Translations under genes and position numbers: made by a program
Shown: positions 38,201-47,220 of the stretch, in pieces
Layout of the letters: each line of letters starts with the position of its first letter
Position numbering within the stretch: position 1 is the first letter of the stretch
The notes under the pieces: model-generated
What the model was told of the DNA's origin: nothing
Seen by the model: only the letters and a program-made list of their open reading frames with translations
Database searches by the model: none
Source: Eubacterium sp.
GTDB lineage: Bacteria > Bacillota > Clostridia > Lachnospirales > Lachnospiraceae
DNA length: 64,000 nucleotides
Direction of reading: 5' to 3'
Assembly (NCBI GenBank): GCA_021769425.1
Contig: JAETSX010000001.1
Span: 92,887 to 156,886 of the forward strand

Positions 38201-38341
38201 CTCTTCCAATGCCCTCTCCAGGCTTGCCGCCTGGGCCGATTCCGGCTGACTCCCTGCAGCGGCCGCCTGCAAAATACAAGGTTCTCCCAGGCACAGCAGA
38301 AATGCAAGGACCATACTGAACATTCTTTTTAAATTTTTCAA
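35258..38341 (-). CDS. Secreted multi-domain fibronectin-III-like surface protein
   Basis: A 1027-residue protein. The signal peptide (about 1-28) is MKNLKRMFSMVLAFLLC followed by an Ala-rich cleavage region. A low-complexity Gln/Glu/Pro region with 27-residue repeats follows (about 55-120). At least five Fn3-like modules then follow, visible as recurring VSWxxVxGxxGYxIYR and YYYxVxA motifs (for example SWNTVKGVDGYRIYRSD). No sortase motif, SLH domain or catalytic domain was seen, so attachment is unclear. It starts at TTG with GGAGG 8 nt upstream. Related proteins are common in gut Lachnospiraceae and probably bind other surface molecules. Confidence 0.8.
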   Translation of the reverse strand: MKNLKRMFSMVLAFLLCLGEPCILQAAAAGSQPESAQAASLERALEEENQFNAAVRQEPDSSQSQEDGAFEGAEEAPLYTEAQQEPGKNQPQEGGNFEGAKEMPFSAEAKQEPGESQPQEPAENNGGALSKAAEETPEPAENFVPENMTLVSGTDTLFSPVQGLSYDAASGMLTWQPLDLADEYQIEVTDSVTNQGVASLTAKLGQASLEQVESVTDRTYSIQVTAHSERRIYLVGVSEGADSDLAAKSDGFYMDDERVFYYYYHFVESAPAVITAALTPVTARTVSSVSGVSFLRQTDGYYEFQVLTPKLQDTEYLRVEYSNNKNFKSSGKKFAFEAERIGDVILQSLRASDGHTTKGYHRYQGTDQIYRAYLGYFSPGETVYVRARIYNSGYRLEESEAAEDRFSNYRTLSCRLPEMEMGVVDTVVTENSIMLCPSLEEGWATGFEFQKKVGGAWVKLAKQTGNASYKDSGLEPGASYSYRVRGYAYNRLSEKTVYTKWQKAGAQTFGSALRLKAEAKGTDSVKLSWNTVKGVDGYRIYRSDTVSSGYTKAEGGYIDNFANFTLAATIKKASQTSYTDKKLTAGKQYFYVLCAYWEKDGQESYLQESASVLLSSNANMTFTGSYYTPSGKFTVAWNKMTGIKGYKVQKKDAAGNYKTYKTLKASATKVTLPKVKAKKAPVTYRIYPYTKKKQLTAKGAEFTVEPTLGIVKNVKAKADAGGISVSWSKVSGADYYEVYRCSGNDYTYDADSKTYRVDLEKAELVESVKLVTDGALRVKPEDIHVAQDGTISYDYENEEVYGYAADASGQIVPALYDAKKTVISSKITKTKVRDAKVTVKGLVPKTEEQLSLNKDTGAFCQYAKDTAGVLETAEATLTEGPRKGTTYYYVVRAVAQGTENAKNACSVGFSKPASAVCTSAGVKAATKVKVRNTLEECAVLSFTAAKNANGYLIYRSDKKDSGYRLIATTSKTIYRDKTTRPGRTYYYKIASYCTNESGARVYSSMTKPVKITIKKEDISMLDLMLEQ
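37984..38180. repeat. In-frame 81-bp tandem repeat in the Fn3 protein gene
   Basis: Units start at 37984, 38065 and 38146 (the last partial). They encode 27-residue repeats containing QEPG-x2-QPQE and FEGA. Confidence 0.88.
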
Positions 38342-38420
38342 CTAAGCCACCTCCTGATTTCTATCACCTTTACATGATAGTTTAACATGAATTCATTTAC
38401 TTCACAATAACATCTGCAAA

Positions 38421-38450
38421 AACAATTATTGACATATGTTAATAATTGTT
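38421..38450. promoter_or_regulatory. 30-bp near-perfect palindrome operator
   Basis: AACAATTATT (38421-38430) and AATAATTGTT (38441-38450) are exact inverted repeats. The 10-bp centre GACATATGTT is symmetric except for one pair. It covers the -35 box and spacer of the promoter at 38429-38457, so binding should block transcription. The cognate regulator is unknown and could be the adjacent DUF134 protein. Confidence 0.75.
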
Positions 38451-38457
38451 TTATACT
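38429..38457 (+). promoter_or_regulatory. Consensus sigma-A promoter of the DUF134-NifX gene
   Basis: -35 TTGACA (38429-38434, perfect), 17-bp spacer, -10 TATACT (38452-38457). The leader of about 140 nt contains the 20-bp repeats. Confidence 0.85.
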
Positions 38458-38476
38458 GTAATAAGAGTACAGAACA

Positions 38477-38564
38477 CGCTCTGAACAGCAGTTAAACGCT
38501 CTGAACAGCAGTTAAACGCTCTGAACAGCAGTTAAACGCTCTGAACAGCAGTTAAACGCTCTGA
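38477..38564. repeat. 20-bp tandem repeat in the 5' leader, 4.4 copies
   Basis: CGCTCTGAACAGCAGTTAAA occurs at 38477, 38497, 38517 and 38537 with no differences, plus 8 bp from 38557. GTACAG (38467-38472) and CTGTAC (38569-38574) flank the array as an inverted pair. The terminal CTGCTG (38566-38571) can pair with CAGCAG of any unit. There are no spacers, so this is not a CRISPR array. Confidence 0.95.
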
Positions 38565-38605
38565 TCTGCTGTACACAAATCAGACAGAATCCAGGAGGAA
38601 CTGAT

Positions 38606-39349
38606 ATGGCCCGTCCCAGCAAACCAAGAAAGGTATGCAGAATGCCCATCTGCACTCATTTTTACTCCAAGGAACATGACTCATCGGTGCAACATCAGGG
38701 ATTACAGCTCAGTATTGAAGAATATGAAGTTATAAGGCTGCTGGACTATCAGGGACTGACCCAGCAGGAAGCCGCCGTCTGGATGGGAACCGGACGCACG
38801 ACGATTCAGGCGCTGTACACACAGGCCCGACGGAAACTGGCCCGTTTTCTGGTGGAGGGCTCTTCCCTTACCATTGGCGGCGGCAGTTATCAGATTTGCT
38901 CCCCTCCCAAGGGCTGCCTGAGAAACGGCAATCATAACAGAAAAGGAGAATATTTTATGAAAATTGCAGTTACTTATGAAAATGGACAGGTATTTCAGCA
39001 TTTTGGACATACCAGCCAGTTTAAAGTGTATGAAGTGGAAAACGGAAATGTTGTATCTTCGGAAATTGTTGACACCAACGGCCAGGGGCACGGCGCACTG
39101 GCAGGATTTCTGATGAACGGCGGCGTAAATGTACTGATTTGCGGCGGAATCGGCGGAGGAGCAAGAAACGCTCTGGCTGAGGCAGGGATTGAACTCTATC
39201 CCGGAGCTACCGGGGACGCAGACGCACAGGTGGAATCCTTCCTGAAGGGACAGCTTGTCTACGATCCAGATACAGTATGCAGCCACCATTCCCATGAAGA
39301 AGGCCATGAATGCGGAAATCATGGGTGCGGATCGGAAAAATGCCATTAA
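38606..39349 (+). CDS. DUF134 HTH regulator fused to a NifX/NifB-type (dinitrogenase cofactor) domain
   Basis: A 247-residue protein with two domains. Residues 1-95 are a DUF134/UPF0251 helix-turn-helix (MARPSKPRKVCRMP, SIEEYEVIRLLDYQGLTQQEAA, GTGRTTIQALYTQARRKLA). Residues 118-225 are a NifX/NifB-C-like domain (MKIAVTYENGQVFQHFGHT, LICGGIGGGARNALAEAGI). The His/Cys-rich tail (CSHHSHEEGHECGNHGC) suggests metal binding. Met118 has its own AGGAG 8 nt upstream, so a separate NifX-only product is possible. These proteins are associated with Fe-S or metal handling. It has its own promoter, operator and repeat leader. Confidence 0.85.
   Translation: MARPSKPRKVCRMPICTHFYSKEHDSSVQHQGLQLSIEEYEVIRLLDYQGLTQQEAAVWMGTGRTTIQALYTQARRKLARFLVEGSSLTIGGGSYQICSPPKGCLRNGNHNRKGEYFMKIAVTYENGQVFQHFGHTSQFKVYEVENGNVVSSEIVDTNGQGHGALAGFLMNGGVNVLICGGIGGGARNALAEAGIELYPGATGDADAQVESFLKGQLVYDPDTVCSHHSHEEGHECGNHGCGSEKCH
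38944..38959 (+). promoter_or_regulatory. Internal Shine-Dalgarno and start codon inside the DUF134-NifX gene
   Basis: AGGAG (38944-38948), 8-nt spacing, ATG (38957-38959). The ATG is in frame (codon 118) and begins exactly at the NifX domain MKIAVTYENG. Confidence 0.75.
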
Positions 39350-39369
39350 ACCTGCAAAAGAAATAAACA

Positions 39370-39421
39370 GCAATGCAGGCTCCCCCATCCATCAATCATG
39401 TAAAGGGAGAGCCTGCATTGC
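39370..39421. terminator. Bidirectional terminator between the DUF134-NifX gene and galT
   Basis: A 13-bp perfect stem (39370-39382 GCAATGCAGGCTC with 39409-39421) lies between two convergent genes. Confidence 0.8.
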
Positions 39422-39457
39422 CTAAATATCAAAATATAAAAATTCTCTGACCAAACC

Positions 39458-40963
39458 TTATTCCTGACTCAGACTTGCCGTAAATTTATCAAATGCCTTC
39501 TGTCCGGCTTCATCTCTCTTATAAACTCCGGCATGTTCCAGCACTTTGCTGAATACCAGCGCAATTTCTTTATGTAAAATATCCATCACATTTTCTCCGG
39601 TCACTTCCCCGTATTTGGGAAGGAACTCTTCGGTCCAGTCCGCATGCTTGCTGATGCTTTCCTCTGCCCGGATGTCTTTTTTATTTACAATGGCGTCCGC
39701 CAGCGTTTCCATTTCCTCTTTCAGCCGGGCTGGGAGAACCGCAAGGCCCATCACTTCAATCAGGCCGATATTTTCTTTTTTGATATGGTGCAGCTCTGCA
39801 TGGGGATGGTAAACGCCCATGGGATGCTCTTCTGTGGTGATGTTGTTGCGCAGCACCAAATCCAATTCAAACAAATCCCCCCGTTTTCTGGCGATAGGCG
39901 TAATGGTATTGTGAGGCTCCCCGTCTGTTTCTGCAAAAATAAATGCATCTTCATCCGTATAGCTTCTCCATGCCGCCAATATTTTGTCTGCAAGGGCAAT
40001 CAGCCTATCGGTATCTTCGCCAGCAATCCGAATCACGGACATGGGCCATTTCACAATGCCTGCCTTTACATCTTCAAAGCCTGCCACTGTAAATTCCCGC
40101 TCTATGGGAGCCTTGGCCATGGCAAATTCATAGCTTCCGCCCTGGAAATGGTCATGGCTTAAAATAGAACCGCCCACGATTGGCAGGTCTGCGTTGGAAC
40201 CCACAATATAATGAGGAAACTGCTTTACAAAATCAAAGAGCTTGCAAAATGTGCCGTGTTCAATTTTCATAGGGATATGCTGGGAATTGAACACAATGCA
40301 ATGCTCATTGTAATACACATAGGGAGAGTACTGGAATCCCCAGCGGCTGTCCTGAATGGTAATCGGAATAATCCGGTGATTCTGCCTTGCCGGATGATTG
40401 ATGCGCCCGGCATATCCTTCATTTTCCATACACAGCAGGCATTTGGGATAACCGCTCTGCTTTGCATTTTTAGCCGCTGCAATGGCCTTTGGATCTTTTT
40501 CCGGCTTGGAAAGATTGATGGTAATATCCATCTCCCCGTAAGGAGTCTGGGCTTTCCATTTCACATCTTTTGCAATCCGGTAGCGGCGGATATAGTCGCT
40601 GTCCTGGCTGAGCTGATAATAGAAATCCGTAGCCGCCTTTGGGCCGTCTCTGTGATAAATATCCCAGAATCTTCCGATTATGTCACTGGGGCGCGGCATC
40701 AGCTTCGCCATCAGCTTCGTATCAAACAGGTCACGGTATACCACGCCGTTTTCTTCCAGTACGCCGTGCTCGTACGCGTAGTCTAAGAGTTCTTTTAAAA
40801 CGGCTTCTAAATCTACATCTTTGTAGGTTTCTGTCGGCTCTTCGTATTCGTCTATCTGCAGAGCTTCCAACAGCTGGTTGGTGGTGAAAATAATGTCTTC
40901 TTCTCCAACCAGGCCGTGTTCCAATCCATAGCAGACTAATTTCTTGATTGCTTCGTTAACCAT
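39458..40963 (-). CDS. galT: UDP-glucose--hexose-1-phosphate uridylyltransferase (class II GalT)
   Basis: A 501-residue Leloir-pathway enzyme that exchanges UMP between UDP-glucose and galactose-1-phosphate. It is of the longer Firmicute GalT class II type (MARPSD-like LMPRPSDIIGRFW, then SHDHFQGGSYEFAM). The catalytic His is in HDHFQGG, the class II counterpart of HPH. It is full length. It lies 21 nt downstream of galK in a galKT operon under the promoter at 42331-42359. No galE is in the window. Confidence 0.95.
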   Translation of the reverse strand: MVNEAIKKLVCYGLEHGLVGEEDIIFTTNQLLEALQIDEYEEPTETYKDVDLEAVLKELLDYAYEHGVLEENGVVYRDLFDTKLMAKLMPRPSDIIGRFWDIYHRDGPKAATDFYYQLSQDSDYIRRYRIAKDVKWKAQTPYGEMDITINLSKPEKDPKAIAAAKNAKQSGYPKCLLCMENEGYAGRINHPARQNHRIIPITIQDSRWGFQYSPYVYYNEHCIVFNSQHIPMKIEHGTFCKLFDFVKQFPHYIVGSNADLPIVGGSILSHDHFQGGSYEFAMAKAPIEREFTVAGFEDVKAGIVKWPMSVIRIAGEDTDRLIALADKILAAWRSYTDEDAFIFAETDGEPHNTITPIARKRGDLFELDLVLRNNITTEEHPMGVYHPHAELHHIKKENIGLIEVMGLAVLPARLKEEMETLADAIVNKKDIRAEESISKHADWTEEFLPKYGEVTGENVMDILHKEIALVFSKVLEHAGVYKRDEAGQKAFDKFTASLSQE

Positions 40964-40984
40964 AAGAGTTTTCTTCCTTTCTAT

Positions 40985-42262
40985 TTAAAACTTTATACCG
41001 CCGAAGGGGCGTACTTTCAGCACATGACAGGAACCTTCGCCGTAGAGGTTATCCAAGGCTTCTCTGTACTCTTCCACAAAATCATCTGCCACAAACGCCT
41101 GGATGGTTCCGGCAAACCCGCCGCCGTGAACGCGGCTTACCCCATGGCCGGGAAGGATGGCGTCGCTGACGGCAAGGCCCATGGAAACGCTCTGGTTCTG
41201 TACATCTTTATTGGTGTAAATATTCTGAAGGTATTTGAAGGAAGAATCTCCGGATTCTTTCACGGTATCTAAAAATCCCTGGAAATCCCCGGCTTTTAAG
41301 GCCGCAACCTCCTGTTCCACCCGCTTGTCTTCCTCAAAGAAATGCAGGGCGCGCAATACCGGCCGATCGCCGCATTCTTTCCGGACGCAGGGAATATTTT
41401 TATAAAATTCCTCTGGGTCCACTTCCCTTAAAAATTCTTTTCCGAAGAATCCTGCCACCTTTTTCATTTCCTGAGGAATCAGGGCATAATCATCGGTTAA
41501 ATCTGCGTGGGAACCTTTGGTGTCTGTAATGCAGAGGCTGTGATGATAGGAACTGAAATCCACTTCCACTTTTTCCACCACAGGATGCTCCGGATCTGCA
41601 AAATCAATATGTATCAGTCCGCCCACAGAACATGCCATCTGATCCATCAGGCCGCAGGGCTTGCCGAAATACACATTTTCCGCATATTGGGCCACCTGTG
41701 CAATCTCCACCGGACTGACGGACATCTCATTGTATAAACCGGAAAGAACAGTGCCCACAAGCACCTCAAAAGCTGCGGAACTTGACATTCCCGCTCCGTT
41801 TAACACATCGCTGGTCACATATGCCTGAAATCCTCCAATCTCATGGCCGTTTTTCTTAAGGCCGTATGCCATCCCCCGAATTAGACCGGCAGAAGTGCCT
41901 TCTTCTGCATCCCGCTTCTCTAACTGGGAAAGATCCACCGTAATCATGGGATACCCGTCTGACAAAAGCTTAATCACAGGCTCTTCGGACTTGCTTACCA
42001 CCGCAATGGCATCCAGATTTATGGATGCTGCCAGCACTTCCCCGTGCTGATGGTCTGTGTGGTTGCCGCCTACCTCGCTTCTGCCTGCCGCACTGTACAG
42101 TTCTGCTTCTCCTGCTCCAAATAATTCTTCGTACTTGCGGATTGCCTCCTGATAACGCTCATTCTGGTAATCCAGCACGCCTGGATCTACATAAATCTCC
42201 TTCAGGCGTTCCTGATGCTGCTTTGCTGCAAATTCTTCCAGTAATACTTTTGTTTCTTTCAT
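40985..42262 (-). CDS. galK: Galactokinase
   Basis: A 425-residue GHMP kinase that phosphorylates galactose at C1. The galactose-binding signature is RSEVGGNHTDHQHGEVL (about 61-77), the ATP loop is VLNGAGMSSSAAFEVLVG, and the C-terminal GHMP motif is RVHGGGFAGTIQAFV. The catalytic Asp is in the CGLMDQMACSVGG region. It is somewhat longer than E. coli GalK, as in other Lachnospiraceae. It is the first gene of galKT, with operators of the adjacent LacI-family regulator over its promoter. Confidence 0.94.
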   Translation of the reverse strand: MKETKVLLEEFAAKQHQERLKEIYVDPGVLDYQNERYQEAIRKYEELFGAGEAELYSAAGRSEVGGNHTDHQHGEVLAASINLDAIAVVSKSEEPVIKLLSDGYPMITVDLSQLEKRDAEEGTSAGLIRGMAYGLKKNGHEIGGFQAYVTSDVLNGAGMSSSAAFEVLVGTVLSGLYNEMSVSPVEIAQVAQYAENVYFGKPCGLMDQMACSVGGLIHIDFADPEHPVVEKVEVDFSSYHHSLCITDTKGSHADLTDDYALIPQEMKKVAGFFGKEFLREVDPEEFYKNIPCVRKECGDRPVLRALHFFEEDKRVEQEVAALKAGDFQGFLDTVKESGDSSFKYLQNIYTNKDVQNQSVSMGLAVSDAILPGHGVSRVHGGGFAGTIQAFVADDFVEEYREALDNLYGEGSCHVLKVRPFGGIKF

Positions 42263-42330
42263 CGGACTTTGCCCTGCCTTTCTTAATTTTATTTGTACCT
42301 TTTCAGGTCTTTCTCCATGCTTCTATAAGT

Positions 42331-43744
<1,414 letters not shown>

Positions 43745-43771
43745 TATTACTCCGGCGGTTAAATATCGCAG
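43745..43771. repeat. Solo end of the MITE-like repeat
   Basis: These 27 bp, beginning TATTACTCCGGCGGTTAA and ending ATATCGCAG, match the right end (inverted) of the element at 25483-25654 with one difference. It starts immediately after the galR stop codon. AGTAATA at 43773-43779 pairs with its first 7 bases. Confidence 0.7.
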
Positions 43772-43841
43772 AAGTAATAACCTGAAGGGCCGTCTGACAT
43801 CTCTGTATTTGCGCAGACACAAAACAAAGGGAGATCATACT

Positions 43842-44324
43842 ATGAATGAATTGGAAAAATGCATGGCTGGGGAATCTTATAACTGCCATGACAAAGTTTT
43901 TCTGGATTTCAAAATCCAGGCAAGAAAATTATTAAAAGAATATCATGACCTTGCATACGAGCAGAAAGAACAGAAGCGAGCTGTTTTAAAACAGTTATTG
44001 GGCGGTATCGGCGATAACGTATTAATCGCTTCCAATGTACAGCTTTATACAGCGGCGCACCCTGTAGAGCTGGAGGAAAGGCTTACCCCCGGCTGGACCC
44101 CTGAAACAGAACAGTACTTCTGCCGCACCTACGCACTTCCCATAAAAATCGAAAGCGGATGCTGGCTTGGCGGCGGCGTTATCGTTCTTCCCGGCGTCAC
44201 CATCGGCAGCGGTTCTGTGATAGGGGCCGGAAGCGTTGTTACCAAAAACATACCGGAAAATGTTCTGGCTGTAGGGAACCCATGCCGTGTGATCCGGAAA
44301 ATCAATGAAAGGAATGCCAGGTAA
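43842..44324 (+). CDS. Maltose/galactoside O-acetyltransferase family protein with internal deletion
   Basis: A 160-residue protein of the LacA/Maa hexapeptide-acyltransferase family, which is normally about 185-200 residues. The N-terminal Maa domain ([16 protein letters not shown]) and the C-terminal left-handed beta-helix ([38 protein letters not shown]) are intact, with catalytic-type His in YTAAHP. The usual segment between IGxN and the next IGDN (about 30 residues, including the conserved CDYGxNIxIG and NxxCxxLD region) is missing: GGIG runs straight into [14 protein letters not shown]. The protein may be inactive or altered. The ATG at 43842 has GGGAG upstream. Confidence 0.78.
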   Translation: MNELEKCMAGESYNCHDKVFLDFKIQARKLLKEYHDLAYEQKEQKRAVLKQLLGGIGDNVLIASNVQLYTAAHPVELEERLTPGWTPETEQYFCRTYALPIKIESGCWLGGGVIVLPGVTIGSGSVIGAGSVVTKNIPENVLAVGNPCRVIRKINERNAR

Positions 44325-44342
44325 CTGTTAAAAATGACTCAT

Positions 44343-45386
44343 TCACTGCATAACCGCCTCTCTGACAATCTGCTCCGCCCCTGTTCCATCTGCTGCTTTC
44401 CTGCCCCTCTCAGCCATATCTTTCCGCCGTCCGCAATCAGCAGCCAAAAGCTTCAGTTCCCGGCATACGCCTGCCAGAAAATCCGTTTTCCTCCGGCAGT
44501 CCCCGGCATTCACCATAATCCCCCGGGCCTCAAACTCCGACGCCCCGGGAATCTGGTTATCTGCCAGCACATAGGTAATGGTCGGCACGCCGCAGGCTGA
44601 CAATTCATACAAGGTAGATCCCGCCGCTGACACCGCCAAGTCACTTTTTAACATTAATTCTGACATACACTGCACATTTTCATGGAGAAGAATCCAGGGA
44701 TAAGGGGCAGCAATTTCTTTGATTGTTTCCTTGTCCGGCTCTAAGGAATTCAGAATAAAATGAAACTGACAGCGGCCTGCCAGTTCTTTATCCTGAATAA
44801 AGCAATTTAAGAATTTCAGCGCCATACGCTCCGGATCCGCCCCGCCTACAGACACAAGAATATGTTCCACGCGCTCCCGGACAGGCAAAACCTTCCTAAG
44901 CTGAAATTCTCTCCGCAGAGGAACATATTTGGTTCCCAACAGCAGCCTGGGCGTCTCTGTGCCTGAACCGGCATACAGAGATTCATAATCCCTCCTGTCT
45001 GCATAAATATTATAATTGATCAGGATATCCGCCGGATAGGCAAAGGCCAGCACATCATCCAGATAGACTGTTTTGCCGTATGTTCTCAGCCTCTTCAGAT
45101 AATCCGTGGTTACATAATAGCTGTCAATAAAAACGGTATCCGGCTGATATTGGGTCAGGACAGGCGCCAGGACTGTCCATTCACTGTCCATATCAGAATA
45201 TATCGTATCCATTACTGTACAGGAAAAGCCCTTCTCTTGAATCAAGCGTTCAAAAGAAGGATCCGCTGTCACATATGCACATTCCATTCCCAGTTCCCGG
45301 GCCGCCTCTCCGATGGACAGACAGCGCATAATATGGCCGGCGCCGATTGCGGCGTTTCCGTCGGCGCGGAATAATATTTTCTTCAT
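44343..45386 (-). CDS. pseG: UDP-2,4-diacetamido-2,4,6-trideoxy-beta-L-altropyranose hydrolase
   Basis: A 347-residue GT-B-fold hydrolase that removes UDP from the Pse precursor. The family signature is RADGNAAIGAGHIMRCLSIG at residues 8-27, with the catalytic His in GAGHIMR. The UDP-binding C-terminal half has VSVGGADPERM and SAAGSTLYELSACGVPTI. It is the last gene of the glycan cluster. It is separated from the AKR gene by 172 bp that contain a candidate promoter. It converges on the acetyltransferase gene with only 18 bp between stops. Confidence 0.9.
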   Translation of the reverse strand: MKKILFRADGNAAIGAGHIMRCLSIGEAARELGMECAYVTADPSFERLIQEKGFSCTVMDTIYSDMDSEWTVLAPVLTQYQPDTVFIDSYYVTTDYLKRLRTYGKTVYLDDVLAFAYPADILINYNIYADRRDYESLYAGSGTETPRLLLGTKYVPLRREFQLRKVLPVRERVEHILVSVGGADPERMALKFLNCFIQDKELAGRCQFHFILNSLEPDKETIKEIAAPYPWILLHENVQCMSELMLKSDLAVSAAGSTLYELSACGVPTITYVLADNQIPGASEFEARGIMVNAGDCRRKTDFLAGVCRELKLLAADCGRRKDMAERGRKAADGTGAEQIVREAVMQ

Positions 45387-45432
45387 TGTTTTTCGCTCCT
45401 GCGTCTCACAATATTCGTCAGCTTTGTTTTAT

Positions 45433-45461
45433 ATTGTAACAGACTTGCAGGCTTCTGGAAA
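45433..45461 (-). promoter_or_regulatory. Candidate promoter of pseG
   Basis: On the minus strand: -35 TTTCCA (45456-45461, 4 of 6), 17-bp spacer, extended -10 region TGTTACAAT (box 45433-45438). It would allow pseG to be transcribed separately from the cluster. Confidence 0.45.
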
Positions 45462-45558
45462 CTGTTTTTCCTGTTATCTTTCAAAAATTTTCGTTCATCT
45501 TCCAGAAAGCAATTTTCAAACACGCTTAGGAATGAATCTTAAAATAAACACTTCATTT

Positions 45559-46455
45559 TTATTTAATTTTCCATAAATTCGGCATAATAATTTCTTCTTC
45601 TACGTTTCCAAACATCTGATGAATTTTCTGCAAAAATTTATTCGGAAGCCGTTCCCCAAACCTTTCAATATGCTCCTGCAGCTGTTTTGCACTATCAACG
45701 CCAACTACAACATAATCAATATACGGATTATGTGCAGGGTAGTTCAGCAAGGCGCTCACCTTATCTATTTGAAACTCTTTTAATAAAGCATCAAACTCAT
45801 ATAAATACCCCTTTGCATTTTCCAAACAATCTGGAATATTATCATATTTCATCATAAATAAACCTTGTAAAAAAGCACTTCTCGTAAACATTGTGATTCC
45901 TTTTGACTTTGCCTTTTTTAAGAATCCTGCAGCATCCCCTCTCTGATCAAAAATATTATAAGGCATTTGTATAAAATCAACAATCCCGCTTTTGACTGCC
46001 GCTTCTCCTTCGCTTATCTTATAGATAGATATTCCTATATTCTGTATCAAACCCTCCTGCTTGATTTTATGCAAAGCCATAACCACATTATGGTCATAAA
46101 TACACTCTGCCTTATGCAATAAATACCCATATAGTTGTTGTATCTGCAGCCTCTTTAAGGAGCCGTAAACTTCATCCGATAACCTTCCCTGTACGTCACT
46201 TGTATTTTCAATGCCTTCTGGACGCAGCTTCGAAATCACTTTAAAATTTTCTTCTTTGATCCGTCTTGCACTCATATATTTTCCAAGAAGTTCTTCCGCA
46301 TCCCCATAAGCTGCTGCTGTATCAAAAACCTTTATCCCATGGGCCACTGCCAAATCTAATATTTCAAAAACCTCTTTTTCTGACGGCTTTCCAGAGGTAT
46401 TATTAATCCCATAATCCATTCCAAACTGAACGGTACCCAAACATAATTCTGCCAT
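45559..46455 (-). CDS. Aldo/keto reductase of the glycan cluster
   Basis: A 298-residue aldo/keto reductase barrel: LCLGTVQFGMDYGI, KVFDTAAAYGDAEELLG with the catalytic Asp/Tyr, a Lys in SKLRPEG, and YGYLLHKAECI with His. Related AKRs occur in legionaminic/pseudaminic and other nonulosonate clusters beside SpsF-type cytidylyltransferases. A sugar-keto reduction is likely, but the substrate is unknown. ATG 46455 was chosen. GTG 46464, overlapping the previous stop as GTGA, is an alternative. The DNA is AT-richer than its flanks, like the next two genes. Confidence 0.78.
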   Translation of the reverse strand: MAELCLGTVQFGMDYGINNTSGKPSEKEVFEILDLAVAHGIKVFDTAAAYGDAEELLGKYMSARRIKEENFKVISKLRPEGIENTSDVQGRLSDEVYGSLKRLQIQQLYGYLLHKAECIYDHNVVMALHKIKQEGLIQNIGISIYKISEGEAAVKSGIVDFIQMPYNIFDQRGDAAGFLKKAKSKGITMFTRSAFLQGLFMMKYDNIPDCLENAKGYLYEFDALLKEFQIDKVSALLNYPAHNPYIDYVVVGVDSAKQLQEHIERFGERLPNKFLQKIHQMFGNVEEEIIMPNLWKIK

Positions 46456-46460
46456 TTTCT

Positions 46461-47204
46461 TCACTGCCCTTCCCCTGGATAGGTTACTTTTTTCTGTTCT
46501 ATCTCCGCATTGAGAAAATTCCATTCCGGATGTTTCTCATACTCTTTTAAAATATCCTCAAAGGAAAAATAATTGCCTTCCTTATACAATCTTGTATAAA
46601 TTTCAGAAATCAATTCTTTATCTTGTTCTGTATCCATTGTCCAACGTAAAGAACTGTAATCTTTTCCAATACAAGATACCCTCTCTGCCTGAAACAGTTG
46701 AGGATTTCTGTATAAATATGGCGTCACATGTTCTAAGCACTGTACATCTTTTGCATGTTCATACGCACATTTTAATGCGCCATATGTAAAAATTTCAACT
46801 GCCATACCCAAAGGAAGCCCCTCCCTGTAATAAATGTAATCCCTCTGACTTTCCTTAAAATAAGCAATCCCGCCGTCTATGATTCCGGCGTCCACCAAAG
46901 CATTATCCCCTGTCAGCCGGACAACAATATCTGCTTCATAATGTGTGGCACAATCATAAAAACGTTTTAACACATTATCATGACTCCCCCGCCACAATAA
47001 AATTTTATTTTTCTTAGCTAATTCTTCCACCGCATCATCTGCCTGCTCTTTTGATGTAGCAATCACAACATCATTCACAAATTCAGACCGTTCCACTCTT
47101 TTCACAATATGCCATAACATAGGTTTTCCGCACAGATTTGTCATTATTTTCTGCGGAAGCCGTGTTGAGCCCATTCTGGCCTGGACAATCGCTACTGCAT
47201 TCAT
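46461..47204 (-). CDS. SpsF-type cytidylyltransferase (probable CMP-nonulosonate synthase)
   Basis: A 247-residue nucleotidyltransferase of the SpsF/CMP-KDO-synthetase-like family. The N-terminal VAIVQARMGSTRLPQKIM is the nucleotide-binding signature, followed by VIATSKEQADD and VRLTGDNALVDAGIID. No other PseF/NeuA homologue is in the cluster, so this is the best candidate for making CMP-pseudaminic acid (inference). ATG 47204 has GGAGAG upstream. A longer frame to 47243 would overlap the SDR gene. Confidence 0.75.
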   Translation of the reverse strand: MNAVAIVQARMGSTRLPQKIMTNLCGKPMLWHIVKRVERSEFVNDVVIATSKEQADDAVEELAKKNKILLWRGSHDNVLKRFYDCATHYEADIVVRLTGDNALVDAGIIDGGIAYFKESQRDYIYYREGLPLGMAVEIFTYGALKCAYEHAKDVQCLEHVTPYLYRNPQLFQAERVSCIGKDYSSLRWTMDTEQDKELISEIYTRLYKEGNYFSFEDILKEYEKHPEWNFLNAEIEQKKVTYPGEGQ

Positions 47205-47220
47205 TTTGTTCTCTCCATCA

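Noticed and set aside
38477..38564. CRISPR-like array
   Set aside because: Units are 20 bp and directly adjacent with no spacers, and there are no cas genes. It is a simple tandem repeat.
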